From positions 1,921,997 through 1,985,996 of the forward strand of contig NZ_LMIV01000001.1 of assembly GCF_001428865.1 (NCBI RefSeq): 64,000 nucleotides of DNA, given 5' to 3'. This DNA comes from Sphingomonas sp. Root241. GTDB lineage: Bacteria > Pseudomonadota > Alphaproteobacteria > Sphingomonadales > Sphingomonadaceae. Numbering within the stretch: the first letter of the stretch is position 1; every line of letters starts with the position of its first letter. The position numbers and the translations under genes are program-made. This document shows, in pieces, positions 44,752 to 53,259 of the stretch. The notes beneath the pieces are model-generated. The model was not told the DNA's origin. It did not search any database and saw nothing but the letters and a program-made list of their open reading frames with translations.

Positions 44752-44787
44752 GCCACAATCTTGCCATAAATGTGGCAAGATTGTGGC
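44752..44787. terminator. perfect 15-bp palindromic hairpin
   Basis: GCCACAATCTTGCCA and its exact reverse complement are separated by six bases (TAAATG). It is AT-richer than the surroundings and lies 43 bases after the 49-residue gene. There is no T tract on either side, so it could be a weak terminator, a protein-binding site or a leader structure of the lipoprotein gene. Confidence 0.6.
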
Positions 44788-44844
44788 TTGACGGCTTTCC
44801 CAGTCATGTGATGTCATATCCTCCTCGTTGCAGGAGATATGCCC

Positions 44845-45765
44845 ATGCGCTTCATCACCCTATTCGCGGCCGCCGCGACGCTCACCGCCTGCTCTGCCGC
44901 TGAAAACGCGGGTTCCACGAAGCAGGACTCGACCGTCACGTCTTTCACGCCCGAGGAATCCGCCGCCGCCGATCGTGCGATGACCGACACACCCGCAGTC
45001 ACACGCCCTGCCACGCCCGGCACCGCGAAATCCGATGCCCCGGCCAAGCTGCCGATCTCGATTCCCAAGCTCGCTTATGCCTATGCGCTCACCTATCTGC
45101 TCCCGGGCGACAAGATCGCCGCGACGCAGGACGCCCACCGCGACATGTGCGAGGAAATGGGGCCGGCACGGTGCCAGCTGCTCGCGCTCGAACGCGGCAT
45201 CGGCAACGAACAGTCGAACAACGCGTCGCTCAAGTTGCGCGTCGCCACGACCGAAGCCCGTCGCTTCCAGATCCTGCTCGAGCATGACGTCACCCAGGCA
45301 GGCGGCCGCACCGAAAATGCCAAGATCGCCACCGACGAAGTCTCGAAGCAGATCGTCGACAGCGAGGCGCGCGTGCGCCAGCGCGAATTGCTCGTCGCCC
45401 GGCTGACCGAGATGCTGCGCAAGCGGCAAGGCACCCCCGCCGATCTGCTCGCGGCCGAACGCAGCGTCACGCAGGCGCAGGAGGAGCTAGACCAGGCCAA
45501 GAGCTGGCTAAGCGAGCTGCAGGGCCGCGTCGCGATGTCGGAATTCGACATCCGCTACGGCGCGATCGCCCCTTCGGCAACGGCCCAGGGCGTCGGCGCC
45601 CAGCTGGGGGAAGCGGTGCAGGGCTCGGGCGCGGTGTTCCTGATCGGCCTGCGCTTCGTCTTGTCGCTAGTGATCTATCTGCTGCCGTGGCTCTTGCTCG
45701 CCGCAATTCCGGTGCTGCTGATCCGCCGGTTCGGCAAGCGTCGGCCGGCAGCCGTGGGGGGCTGA
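44845..45765 (+). CDS. DUF4349 lipoprotein
   Basis: A 306-residue exported protein with a lipobox (LTAC, Cys near residue 16 from [16 protein letters not shown]). A disordered Ser/Thr/Pro region precedes the DUF4349 domain: [32 protein letters not shown], a coiled coil [16 protein letters not shown]...[22 protein letters not shown], and [16 protein letters not shown]-terminal transmembrane helix ([23 protein letters not shown]) follows. The AGGAG eight bases before 44845 favours that start over 44839. DUF4349 proteins are of unknown function, possibly envelope-stress related. Confidence 0.85.
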   Translation: MRFITLFAAAATLTACSAAENAGSTKQDSTVTSFTPEESAAADRAMTDTPAVTRPATPGTAKSDAPAKLPISIPKLAYAYALTYLLPGDKIAATQDAHRDMCEEMGPARCQLLALERGIGNEQSNNASLKLRVATTEARRFQILLEHDVTQAGGRTENAKIATDEVSKQIVDSEARVRQRELLVARLTEMLRKRQGTPADLLAAERSVTQAQEELDQAKSWLSELQGRVAMSEFDIRYGAIAPSATAQGVGAQLGEAVQGSGAVFLIGLRFVLSLVIYLLPWLLLAAIPVLLIRRFGKRRPAAVGG

Positions 45766-45778
45766 CGACCACCATTCG

Positions 45779-45831
45779 CGCTTCGCCGGGCCCGATGTCC
45801 GGCTCCGGCACAGTCGCTGCCCGGCGAAGCG
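45779..45831 (+). terminator. hairpin after the DUF4349 gene
   Basis: CGCTTCGCCGGGC (45779-45791) and its exact inverse GCCCGGCGAAGCG (45819-45831) flank 27 bases that contain a further small stem. It is 13 bases after the stop codon and before purC. No T tract. Confidence 0.45.
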
Positions 45832-45944
45832 TGATTGCACCGCAACACCGCATCCAGTATAGGCCCGAGCCTTCCAGAGCCCCGGTTGTCGTGCGGTCCT
45901 TGTCCGCGCCGCCGGGGCGACGCTTTTCAGGGGTAAGAGCCGAC

Positions 45945-46724
45945 ATGGCACGCCGCCGGCAGATCTACGAAGGCAAGGCAAAGATCCTCTACGAGGGTCC
46001 CGAGCCCGGCACGCTGATCCAGTATTTCAAGGACGACGCCACTGCGTTCAACGCGCAGAAAAAGGGCACGATCAACGGCAAGGGCGTGCTCAACAACCGC
46101 ATTTCCGAGCATGTTTTCACCCTGCTCGGCGGGATCGGCATCCCCACCCACTTCATCCGCCGCCTCAACATGCGCGAGCAGCTGATCCGCCAGGTCGAGA
46201 TCGTCCCGATCGAAGTGGTGGTGCGCAACGTCGTCGCCGGCAGCCTCGCGAAGCGCCTCGGCATCGAGGAAGGCACGCCGCTGCCGCGCACGATCGTCGA
46301 ATATTATTTCAAGGACGATGCGCTCGGCGACCCGATGGTCACCGACGAGCACATCCTCGCCTTCGGCTGGGCCGCGCAGGAAGAGCTGCACGACATGGCC
46401 GACATGGCGATCCGCGTGAACGACTTCCTTTCGGGACTGTTCGCCGGGATCGGCATCCGGCTGGTCGACTTCAAGCTCGAATTCGGCCGCATCTGGGACA
46501 ATGACTATGCCCGGATCATCCTCGCCGACGAGATCAGCCCCGACGGCTGCCGCCTGTGGGACATGGCCACCAACGAAAAGCTCGACAAGGATCGCTTCCG
46601 CCGGGATCTCGGCGGCGAGGTCGAGGCCTACCAGGAAGTCGCGCGCCGGCTCGGCCTGTTCCCCGAGGGTGCCGATTCGGCGGTGCTGGACCTCGAGAGC
46701 CACCGCAAGCGCCGCGGCAAATAA
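45945..46724 (+). CDS. purC: phosphoribosylaminoimidazole-succinocarboxamide synthase
   Basis: Joins aspartate to CAIR in purine synthesis. The 259-residue enzyme starts [18 protein letters not shown], the ATP-binding beginning of PurC. It contains [30 protein letters not shown] and [15 protein letters not shown]. The ATG at 45945 fits the family; the upstream in-frame extension is unsupported. purS and purQ follow. Confidence 0.96.
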   Translation: MARRRQIYEGKAKILYEGPEPGTLIQYFKDDATAFNAQKKGTINGKGVLNNRISEHVFTLLGGIGIPTHFIRRLNMREQLIRQVEIVPIEVVVRNVVAGSLAKRLGIEEGTPLPRTIVEYYFKDDALGDPMVTDEHILAFGWAAQEELHDMADMAIRVNDFLSGLFAGIGIRLVDFKLEFGRIWDNDYARIILADEISPDGCRLWDMATNEKLDKDRFRRDLGGEVEAYQEVARRLGLFPEGADSAVLDLESHRKRRGK

Positions 46725-46791
46725 GGCGTTCGTTCGCCGCAGCGCTATTTCTGATTGCGGGACTCGCCCGGTCGGGCCATAGGCCCCGGCC

Positions 46792-47022
46792 ATGAAGCTC
46801 CGCATCATCGTGACGCTCAAGAACGGCGTCCTCGACCCCCAGGGCAAGGCCATCCAGCACGCGCTCGGCGGCCTCGGTTTCACCGGCGTCGAAGACGTCC
46901 GCGCCGGCAAGATCTTCGAACTCGAAGTCGCCGACGGCACCAGCGACGAGAGCATCGACGAGATGTGCCGCAAGCTGCTCGCCAACACGGTGATCGAGAA
47001 TTATCGGGTCGAAAAGCAATGA
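46792..47022 (+). CDS. purS: FGAM synthase subunit PurS
   Basis: A 76-residue subunit of the three-part phosphoribosylformylglycinamidine synthase. [30 protein letters not shown] and [13 protein letters not shown] are standard. It bridges PurQ and PurL in the complex. Its stop overlaps the purQ start (ATGA). purL is not in this window. Confidence 0.95.
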   Translation: MKLRIIVTLKNGVLDPQGKAIQHALGGLGFTGVEDVRAGKIFELEVADGTSDESIDEMCRKLLANTVIENYRVEKQ

Positions 47023-47684
47023 AGACCGCGGTCATCGTCTTCCCCGGCTCCAACTGCGATCGCGACATCGCGACCGCGCTGGAAGACGTGACCGGGACCG
47101 CCCCGCACATGGTGTGGCACGGCGAGAGCGAGCTGCCCTCGGGCATCGGCCTGATCGCCCTGCCCGGCGGCTTTTCCTATGGCGATTACCTGCGCTGCGG
47201 CGCGATCGCGGCGCGTTCGCCGGTGGTCCGCGCGGTGGTCGAGGCCGCCGAGCGCGGCGTGCCGGTGATCGGTATCTGCAACGGCTTCCAGGTCCTCACC
47301 GAAACCGGGCTGCTGCCCGGCGCGCTGATGCGCAACTCGGGGCTCAACTTCGTCTGCCGCAACGTCGCGCTGACGGTGGACAACAGCCAGTCGATCTTCA
47401 CCAGCGCCTATCAGAGCGGCGAGACGATCACCGTTCCCGTCGCGCATCACGACGGCAACTACTTCGCCGATGCCGAGACGCTCGACCGCCTCGAAGGCGA
47501 AGGCCGCGTCGCCTTCCGCTATGCCGAGGACGTCAACGGCTCCGCACGCAACATCGCCGGGCTGCTCAACAAGAGCGGCAACGTGCTCGGCATGATGCCC
47601 CATCCGGAGCGCCGCATCGAAGCCGCGCACGGCGGCACCGACGGCCGCCGCCTGTTCGAGGGACTGCTCGAAGCGGTGGCCTGA
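47019..47684 (+). CDS. purQ: FGAM synthase glutaminase subunit PurQ
   Basis: A class I glutaminase, 221 residues, that supplies ammonia to PurL. It has GSNCDRD near the N-terminus, the nucleophile Cys in [14 protein letters not shown] (about residue 87), and the His-x-Glu pair in MMPHPERR. It is coupled to purS by ATGA. The next gene runs on the other strand, so purL must be elsewhere. Confidence 0.95.
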   Translation: MKTAVIVFPGSNCDRDIATALEDVTGTAPHMVWHGESELPSGIGLIALPGGFSYGDYLRCGAIAARSPVVRAVVEAAERGVPVIGICNGFQVLTETGLLPGALMRNSGLNFVCRNVALTVDNSQSIFTSAYQSGETITVPVAHHDGNYFADAETLDRLEGEGRVAFRYAEDVNGSARNIAGLLNKSGNVLGMMPHPERRIEAAHGGTDGRRLFEGLLEAVA

Positions 47685-47701
47685 GGGTCCGGCCTGCCAG
47701 G

Positions 47702-48151
47702 CTAGCGCTGAACCATCCCGTCCCGGCTCTTCAGGTCGAAACCGGCCGACACGGCGCTCGTATGGATGTTCCCGCTGATCACGCGAACGCGCAGGTGTGA
47801 TTCCGGCGGGACCTGAATCGTGACCTGAAGCGGCACCATATGCGTCCAATAGTCGCCGCGTTCATCGACCGGAGGCAGGCAATCATTGGGCCATCGTGCG
47901 CGCGGGAGATAGCGATCGCGAATGCGAACCACATCGCCCGCCGACGCGGCCGAGAACGTCACGCTGGCAGCGTCGTCTCCGCGCGGAACGATGCGAACTT
48001 CGGAAGGCCCATCTTTCACGATGATCCGTATGTCCGCCCGAACCAGATCAACATCGATCACGGCAGCGGCACCGCGCCACTCCCACGCCTCCGCCACGGC
48101 AGGCGTATCGAGGCTCGACAGCAGCGAGAGCAAGGCGACAGGAATGTTCAT
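47702..48151 (-). CDS. exported hypothetical protein
   Basis: I do not recognise the family. The start MNIPVALLSLLSSLDTPAVA is a signal peptide. The mature 129 residues are beta-rich (ADIRIIVKDGPSEVRIVP, LQVTIQVPPESHLRVRVISGNIHTSAVSAGFDLKSRDG). The end resembles the DUF4097-type beta-solenoid (SGNI.T...G.L..RDG). A longer upstream frame is antisense to the glutathione transferase region and was discarded. Confidence 0.6.
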   Translation of the reverse strand: MNIPVALLSLLSSLDTPAVAEAWEWRGAAAVIDVDLVRADIRIIVKDGPSEVRIVPRGDDAASVTFSAASAGDVVRIRDRYLPRARWPNDCLPPVDERGDYWTHMVPLQVTIQVPPESHLRVRVISGNIHTSAVSAGFDLKSRDGMVQR

Positions 48152-48216
48152 GGCGGTGCCAATCCCGCATCGGGAGTGACGCCGCCATCCGCGCCTTGCG
48201 CGCAAACTCGCCCTGA

Positions 48217-48864
48217 TCAGCCCGTCGTCGGGGCGTTGATCGCCAGTTGCGCGGCGAAAGCCCGGCGATAAGCCGGCCGGGCTTCGCCGCGAGCGACATA
48301 GGCGGCCAGGTTCGGATATTCGTCCAGGATGCCCGACATTCTCAATCGGAGCAGCACCGACACCATCAACAGGTCGCCCGCGCTGAATGCACCGTCGAGC
48401 CAATCCGCATCGCCCAGCCGCGCGGATAATTGGTCCAGCCGGGCACGGATACGATCCATGACCAAGGGCAGCCGTTCCTCGCTCCAGGGCTTGTCGCCTT
48501 CCGCGAATCTGGCCGTCTGGAGGTCGAGGATCGGCGGCTCCACCGTGTTGACGGCGGCGAACATCCAGGTGATGGCGCGCGCCCGGGCGTTCGCATCTTC
48601 GGGCAGCAGGGCCCTGGATCGCTCGGCGATATGGAAGACGATCGCGCCCGTCTCGAACAGGATCAGGTCGCCTTCCTCATAGGTGGGAATCTGGCCGAAA
48701 GGATGGAGCGCGAGATGCGCGGGCTTCTTCATCTCGGCGAACGAAACCAGGCGAACCTCGTAAGGCTGGCCGGCTTCCTCGAGCGCCCAGCGCACACGCG
48801 TATCGCGCGCCAGTCCCTTGCCGCCATCGGGCGACCGTTCGAAGGCGGTGATGGTGCTGGTCAT
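48217..48864 (-). CDS. glutathione S-transferase family protein
   Basis: A 215-residue two-domain GST. The thioredoxin-like N-terminal domain holds RWALEEAGQPYEVRLVSF, the cis-Pro of FGQIPTYEEGDLILFETGAIVFHIAER and the glutathione gamma-glutamyl-binding Glu-Thr/Ser-x-Ala pattern (ETGAI). The C-terminal helical domain has WLDGAFSAGDLLMVSVLLRL (the N-capping SxxD-like motif). Substrate unknown. GGGAG lies upstream of the chosen ATG at 48864. Confidence 0.87.
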   Translation of the reverse strand: MTSTITAFERSPDGGKGLARDTRVRWALEEAGQPYEVRLVSFAEMKKPAHLALHPFGQIPTYEEGDLILFETGAIVFHIAERSRALLPEDANARARAITWMFAAVNTVEPPILDLQTARFAEGDKPWSEERLPLVMDRIRARLDQLSARLGDADWLDGAFSAGDLLMVSVLLRLRMSGILDEYPNLAAYVARGEARPAYRRAFAAQLAINAPTTG

Positions 48865-49022
48865 GGCGTTTGTCTCCCTGGCTCGATCGATTGGCTTTGG
48901 TGCCACAGACGATGACGAACGAGATTGCCGGAAATCGACATGCCCTTTGAAATATATCGCTGAAGCGCAGATTTCTGTGGGGCGGCTTCGAGAAAGAGAC
49001 CGAACCCCGGCCGCAGCCCGCC

Positions 49023-49856
49023 TTACAGATGCGCCTCCAGCCACGCCGTGATGTCCGCCATCACTTCTTCCTTGCCCAGATCCGCGAGCAGGTCGTGATA
49101 ATGATCCTTGTACAATTTGAGCGTCTTATCGGCCGATCCGGCGGTCTCGTGGAAGAACACACTGCCCTCGCACACCGTCGCCTTGTCGGCGGTGCCGTGC
49201 AGGATGAGTAGCGGCAGCGTGATCGTCGGGAATTCCGCGCGCAGCCGCTCGTCGGCACGCACCAGGGCCGCCACCGTCGCCGCGGGCTGGGTCTCGTTCT
49301 GGGTATAGGGATCGGCGTTCAGCGCCGCGACCCATTCGGGGTCGCGCGAGAAATCCTCGTTCTTCAGCTTGAGCACGCCCAGCCGCGGCGCGATGTGGCT
49401 GAGCCCCTTGATCGCGGCGAGCGCGAAGCCGGGCGCCGGCACCTGAAAGGCGAAGCTCTCGCAGATGAATCCGTCGAGCGTGTCCTGATGATCGAGCGTG
49501 TAGAAAGCCGAAGTCACGCCGCCCGCGCTGTGTCCGAGCAGGAACAGCTTGCGGCCCGGATAGCGCGCCCGCGCAATGGCAATGGTGCCGCCGACGTCGC
49601 TCGCATAATCGGCGACATCCTCGACATAGAAGCGCTCGCCTTCGGAGCGCCCGCGCCCGCGCAGGTCGAGCGCGAACACCGCATAGCCGCTCGCGACGAA
49701 CTGCTCCGCCGCCCAGAGATATTGGCCGCTATGCGAATTGACGCCGTGGCAGATCACCACCACCGCGCGGGGCTCGCCTGCGGGCTCCCAGGCGCGGTAT
49801 AAGATGCTGAGCCCGCCGGCCCCCTCGAACGTCGCTTCGGTCGCCGCCATCGTCAT
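49023..49856 (-). CDS. monoacylglycerol lipase-like alpha/beta hydrolase
   Basis: A 277-residue serine hydrolase of the Hydrolase_4 / monoglyceride lipase type: VVVICHGVNSHSGQY, the Ser110 nucleophile in LLGHSAGGVTS, an acid Asp in HGTADKATVCEGS, and the catalytic His in DHYHDLLADLGKEEV. It cleaves acyl esters, probably lipids. The start ATG at 49856 has an in-frame ATG two codons later (49850). Confidence 0.88.
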   Translation of the reverse strand: MTMAATEATFEGAGGLSILYRAWEPAGEPRAVVVICHGVNSHSGQYLWAAEQFVASGYAVFALDLRGRGRSEGERFYVEDVADYASDVGGTIAIARARYPGRKLFLLGHSAGGVTSAFYTLDHQDTLDGFICESFAFQVPAPGFALAAIKGLSHIAPRLGVLKLKNEDFSRDPEWVAALNADPYTQNETQPAATVAALVRADERLRAEFPTITLPLLILHGTADKATVCEGSVFFHETAGSADKTLKLYKDHYHDLLADLGKEEVMADITAWLEAHL

Positions 49857-49923
49857 TCCCCTAATCTGGTGATGGGGCGAGATTGTTACGCATGTGCATC
49901 TTCATGCAAGTGCGACGATTGCA

Positions 49924-50253
49924 TCAGCGCTCCTGTGCGGGATTGCCGAATAATTGCGTGGTCCGCGCGAGGAGGAGCAGCGCGCTCGGCCAGATCATGG
50001 TGTTCCAGATGTCGTGGAAATTGGCCCAGAATGCGATTCGGGTGTGATAGACCATGCTGTCGCGCAGATCCCAGGCCTCGCCGATCAGCGCCCCCGCCAG
50101 CGCCACTGCCCAGGGCTTCCAGCTGCGGACCGGCCAGCGGAAGATCAGCGCGCTGACGACGAACAGCAGCAGCCCGACATGGACGTGCAGCGCATCCTTG
50201 GCGAGGCCGATATGCTGGATCAGCCAGAATTTGCTCGCCTGGAGCGGGCTCAT
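49924..50253 (-). CDS. small integral membrane protein
   Basis: A 109-residue protein with three hydrophobic segments (about 25-40, 46-60, 83-100) and the charged loop GEAWDLRDSMVYH. The opening HIGLAKDALHVHVGLLLFV resembles VanZ-like or DUF-type membrane proteins, but I cannot name the family. It starts at the last base of the YhhQ gene (one-base overlap), so it is probably its operon partner. Confidence 0.6.
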   Translation of the reverse strand: MSPLQASKFWLIQHIGLAKDALHVHVGLLLFVVSALIFRWPVRSWKPWAVALAGALIGEAWDLRDSMVYHTRIAFWANFHDIWNTMIWPSALLLLARTTQLFGNPAQER

Positions 50254-51002
50254 CAGACCCGGGTGGCGAAGGGGGTGAAGTCGGTCCCCTCGTCATAGAC
50301 GTCGACGCCCTCGCGCCGCTTGAGGAAACCCACCACGGCATAGGTGACCGGCGTCAGGATCGCCTCCCACGCCACCTTGAGCGCCCATTGGGTGAACATC
50401 ACCTGGATCACCAATTGCGTCGTCCAGCCTTCGGCCCACAGGAAGGCGAGCGGATAGAAGATCAGGCTGTCTATCCCCTGCCCCGCGATCGTCGATCCGA
50501 TCGTGCGCGCCCAGAGCATCCGCCCGCGGGTCCACAATTTCATGCGCGCGAGCACATAGGAATTGACGAACTCGCCCGCCCAGAAGGCACAGACCGAGGC
50601 GAGCACGATCCGCGGCACCTGGCCGAAGATCGTCTCATACGCCGCCTGGTTTCCCCAGCTCGGTGCGGGCGGCAGCGCCACCACCACCCACGACATCAGC
50701 GCCATGAACAGCACCGCGACGGTCCCCGCCCAGATCACCCGGCGCGCGCGGGCATAGCCATAGACCTCGGTCAGCACGTCGCCGATGACATAGGAGACGG
50801 GAAAGAACAGGATGCCGGCGCCGAACGGCCAGTAATCGTCGTAGAGCGGCAGCCAGATCTGCGAGACCTTGCCCGCCCCCAGCACGTTGGAGAGCAAAAG
50901 GATCGTGACGAACGCCGCCATCACGAAGTCGAAATAGCGGAAGTGCCCGCCGGCGATGTCCCGCGCGGCGATCGGCGCCGGCCCCATGTCCCCCTGAGTC
51001 AT
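50253..51002 (-). CDS. queuosine precursor transporter (YhhQ/QPTR family)
   Basis: A 249-residue inner-membrane transporter with six to seven segments. VSYVIGDVLTEVYGYARARRVIW, the family's hallmark, lies at ~70-92. FWAGEFVNSYVLARMKLWTRGRMLWARTIGSTIAGQGIDSLIFYPLAF follows. Members of this family take up 7-cyano-7-deazaguanine or related queuosine precursors. I chose the ATG at 51002; the longer frame would run through the antisense strand of the tRNA-Arg gene. Confidence 0.85.
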   Translation of the reverse strand: MTQGDMGPAPIAARDIAGGHFRYFDFVMAAFVTILLLSNVLGAGKVSQIWLPLYDDYWPFGAGILFFPVSYVIGDVLTEVYGYARARRVIWAGTVAVLFMALMSWVVVALPPAPSWGNQAAYETIFGQVPRIVLASVCAFWAGEFVNSYVLARMKLWTRGRMLWARTIGSTIAGQGIDSLIFYPLAFLWAEGWTTQLVIQVMFTQWALKVAWEAILTPVTYAVVGFLKRREGVDVYDEGTDFTPFATRV

Positions 51003-51059
51003 GCCGCGACTATATGGCGGTTCCGCCGCGGCGCAATCCGCGCTAGATGCGCCCCGCGC

Positions 51060-51136
51060 GCGCCCGTAGCTCAGCTGGATAGAGCACATGCCTTCTAAGC
51101 CTGTGGTCGTTGGTTCGAATCCAACCGGGCGCGCCA
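51060..51136 (+). tRNA. tRNA-Arg (anticodon TCT)
   Basis: A 77-base cloverleaf: acceptor GCGCCCG / CGGGCGC, D arm GCTC...GAGC, anticodon loop CTTCTAA, T arm GTTGG-TTCGAAT-CCAAC, with the 3' CCA encoded. It reads AGA codons. In the anticodon stem (CATGC with GCCTG) the middle pair is T-C, a mismatch. The last 13 bases plus one are repeated 721 bases downstream. Confidence 0.95.
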
Positions 51137-51137
51137 A
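51124..51137 (+). repeat. attachment-site-like repeat at the tRNA-Arg 3' end (attL)
   Basis: ACCGGGCGCGCCAA, comprising the 3' part of the T stem and acceptor strand, CCA and one base. The identical 14 bases occur at 51845-51858. Duplicated tRNA 3' ends are the usual footprint of tyrosine-recombinase integration. Confidence 0.6.
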
Positions 51138-51186
51138 ATACCCTCAAGACGCTTTGCCAGGCTAAGGCGGACGACGGCTCAGCGCC

Positions 51187-51738
51187 CTATTTGCGAACTC
51201 GGTAGCGGATGTGCGTTGCGTGCGGCGTGTCTACGACGCCGATAATTTCCAGCTCAATCTCCCGAGGCAATATGTCGAACATGCGACGGCCGCGCCCCAA
51301 TAGCACTGGTATGTGGTGAATTCTCAGCTCATCCAACACTCCAGCCTCAAGCGCTCGCTGTGCAGTGTATCCACCGCGGACCTGCACTTCCCGATCGCCG
51401 GCCGCGGCCTTCGCCTGTTCCATCGCCCTGGCGATCCCGTCGTTGACATAGGTAACCAAGGGGTAGCCCCAACGAGCGGCAGGGCTGGGCGGTCGGTGGC
51501 TCGGGACGAAAATAGGGGCGCCGTTATGACTACCGCCCCAATGATCCATCAGCTCAGCCGTCCGCCGACCAGCAAGGACGGCACCGGCTTTGCCCATTTC
51601 TTCCTCCAGCTCCCGCGCGAGGTCGCCAGTCTTGGCCCAGTCGTGCAGCCGCTCCCCGTCCTCACCCCCGAGATAGTCGTTCTCATCGGCGATATAGCCA
51701 TCGAGGGACATAGACATGTCGAGTACCGATATGGACAT
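51187..51738 (-). CDS. dihydrofolate reductase-fold (RibD C-terminal-like) protein
   Basis: A 183-residue stand-alone RibD_C/DHFR-fold protein: MSISVLDMSMSLDGYIADENDYLGG, VLAGRRTAELMDHWGG, REVQVRGGYTAQRALEAGVLDELRIHHIPVLLGRG. Such proteins bind NADPH and reduce unknown substrates; they are not proven folate enzymes. Codon choice (many gta, gct, cct, aac, ggt) is less GC-rich than neighbours, in keeping with transfer. It is the only gene between the duplicated tRNA ends. Confidence 0.87.
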   Translation of the reverse strand: MSISVLDMSMSLDGYIADENDYLGGEDGERLHDWAKTGDLARELEEEMGKAGAVLAGRRTAELMDHWGGSHNGAPIFVPSHRPPSPAARWGYPLVTYVNDGIARAMEQAKAAAGDREVQVRGGYTAQRALEAGVLDELRIHHIPVLLGRGRRMFDILPREIELEIIGVVDTPHATHIRYRVRK

Positions 51739-51844
51739 CCTGACACCGCCTCTGAAGCGAAACTTCCAAGGCAACTTTCGCAGTCTTCGTTAGTGTCCGC
51801 AACGGGTCGATAGCTGCCATCGACCAGATGCCTGATCAAAAACG

Positions 51845-51858
51845 ACCGGGCGCGCCAA
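51845..51858 (+). repeat. attachment-site-like repeat, distal copy (attR)
   Basis: An exact copy of ACCGGGCGCGCCAA from the tRNA-Arg 3' end, just before the chpT 3' end (51888). The bases next to it differ from those beside the tRNA copy on both sides, so the shared block is 14 bases. Confidence 0.55.
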
Positions 51859-51887
51859 TCCTCACCAGCTTGTCGAGAAGCACCGCG

Positions 51888-52532
51888 TTACGCGACGCGG
51901 AAGCTCGCCCCGAACAGCAGCACCTCGGAATCCGGCGGGCTCACCTGCAGCGTGCCTTCGCCTTGGGTCACCAGCGCGTGGGCGAGGAACGCCGCCGCCG
52001 CGCGCGGCGTGACCGGCATGTCCTCCTGTCCGCCGGCCAGCGCTCCACGCAGCTCCGAATCGAGCACGATGCGCGGTCCGTCGGCGCGCACCACGATCTC
52101 GATCGATCCGTCGACGATCTCGGCGCCGATATCGAGCTGGCCGCCGCGGATCAGCGCGTCGCCGCCGATCAATGCGAGATTGAGCAGCACCTTGATCGCC
52201 TGCTTGGGCAGTACCGGGTCCTCGACCATCCAGCCGACATTGACGCGATGGTTCTCGCCGAACAGCCCCTCGATCGCCGCTTGCGCCTCGCGCGTGTCGA
52301 CGGTCTCGCCGAAGCCGCCCGCCGCGCCGAAGGCGAGACGGAAGAATTTGAGCTTGTTGGCCGATGCCTTCGCACTCTCGCTCAGCAGCTCGAGGCAGCG
52401 CGCGCGCATCTCCGGGTCATGCTCGTCGGCGAGCAATTCGAGCCCGTTGTTGAGCGCGCCAACCGGACTGAGCAAATCGTGGCAAAGCCTTGAACATAAA
52501 AGGCTCGCGAAATCGGTCGGGCTGATGTTCAA
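51888..52532 (-). CDS. chpT: histidine phosphotransferase ChpT
   Basis: A 214-residue pseudo-histidine-kinase phosphotransferase that passes phosphate from CckA to CtrA/CpdR in the alphaproteobacterial cell-cycle relay. The phospho-accepting His18 is in SRLCHDLLSPVGALNNGLELL, and a degenerate ATPase-like domain follows (IKVLLNLALIGGDALIRGG). It is diagnostic for Alphaproteobacteria. Other relay genes are not nearby. Confidence 0.9.
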   Translation of the reverse strand: MNISPTDFASLLCSRLCHDLLSPVGALNNGLELLADEHDPEMRARCLELLSESAKASANKLKFFRLAFGAAGGFGETVDTREAQAAIEGLFGENHRVNVGWMVEDPVLPKQAIKVLLNLALIGGDALIRGGQLDIGAEIVDGSIEIVVRADGPRIVLDSELRGALAGGQEDMPVTPRAAAAFLAHALVTQGEGTLQVSPPDSEVLLFGASFRVA

Positions 52533-52607
52533 GGAAGTGGCTCCGGTTACCCCAGCGCCTCTTTGGCGCAGCCGCGTTGCCGCTGCAAGCTGCGCCCGTG
52601 CACCACG

Positions 52608-52754
52608 CTAGACGACGCGGCGCCCCGAGAAGAGCTGGATCAGCCCGATGACGAGCGCGACGACCAGCAGAATGTGGATCAGCCCGGCACCGATATGCAG
52701 CGTAAAGCCCAGCAGCCAGAGCACGAGAAGGATGACGACGATGGTCCAGAGCAT
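52608..52754 (-). CDS. lmo0937-type tiny membrane protein
   Basis: A 48-residue protein: MLWTIVVILLVLWLLGFTLHIG and then AGLIHILLVVALVIGLIQLFSG, two transmembrane segments with almost no loops. This is the lmo0937/DUF5670 pattern; these proteins are often stress-induced. AAGGAG precedes the ATG at 52754. It is shorter than the frame that continues upstream. Confidence 0.75.
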   Translation of the reverse strand: MLWTIVVILLVLWLLGFTLHIGAGLIHILLVVALVIGLIQLFSGRRVV

Positions 52755-52835
52755 CCGGGAACTCCTTTTTGTTATGATGAGCAAACGTGGCGCGGGAGTG
52801 AAACGTTCCACGATGCGTGGCCTCGGCTGGGACCT

Positions 52836-53246
52836 TCAGACGGGGATCAGCTCCACCGGGGTGAAGCGGTCGTGCAGCGGGGCCCGTTCCTCCGCCCGCC
52901 ACAGCTTCTCGCCCTCCCGCGCCACGATCAGCCATAGCTTGCCGTCAGGCTGCGCCATCGCCGCGTCGGTGATCGAAGGAGTCGCGTCGCCGCTCGGATG
53001 GGAGTGCCAGTAACCGATTATTTTCGGCCCGCCGGCGCGCTCGGCGCGGAGCGCTGCGAACAGCGCGCTAGGCTCGATCTCGAAGCGCCGCTCGGGCTCT
53101 TCCGCTACATTTTCAACGGCTTGCCAATCGGTGATCCGATCAGCCGCGCCGAACAGCAATCCGCAGGCCTCGCGCGGGGCGGCGTCCGCGGAAATGCGTT
53201 GAATACCGATCAGTACAGATCTTGAAACGCGTATTCCCATCCCCAT
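52836..53246 (-). CDS. M67 JAMM/MPN+ metallopeptidase
   Basis: A 136-residue Mov34-fold zinc peptidase: Glu26 in REACGLLFG, His81 and His83 in YWHSHPSGDATPSITD, with Ser91 and Asp94 completing the E...HxHx7Sx2D set. Prokaryotic members cleave C-terminal tails from sulfur-carrier or ubiquitin-like proteins, for instance in cysteine or thiamine synthesis; the partner is not visible here. Its start lies 13 bases from the divergent rluD start. Confidence 0.88.
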   Translation of the reverse strand: MGMGIRVSRSVLIGIQRISADAAPREACGLLFGAADRITDWQAVENVAEEPERRFEIEPSALFAALRAERAGGPKIIGYWHSHPSGDATPSITDAAMAQPDGKLWLIVAREGEKLWRAEERAPLHDRFTPVELIPV

Positions 53247-53259
53247 CTACGTTTACAGA

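Larger units (their letters stand above)
51124..51858. mobile_element. putative tRNA-Arg-targeted mini-island carrying one gene
   Basis: The segment between the two 14-base copies contains only the dihydrofolate-reductase-like gene and short flanks. A hand count of 51241-51360 gives 65 G+C of 120 (54%), well below the 67% counted for 51901-51960 just outside. No integrase is present, so it may be a deletion remnant, a satellite mobilised in trans, or a chance repeat around a transferred gene. Confidence 0.5.

Noticed and set aside
50253..51137. N-terminal extension of the YhhQ-type transporter to 51137
   Set aside because: The extra codons are the antisense of the tRNA-Arg gene and do not resemble any transporter start; the ATG at 51002 starts a normal family protein.
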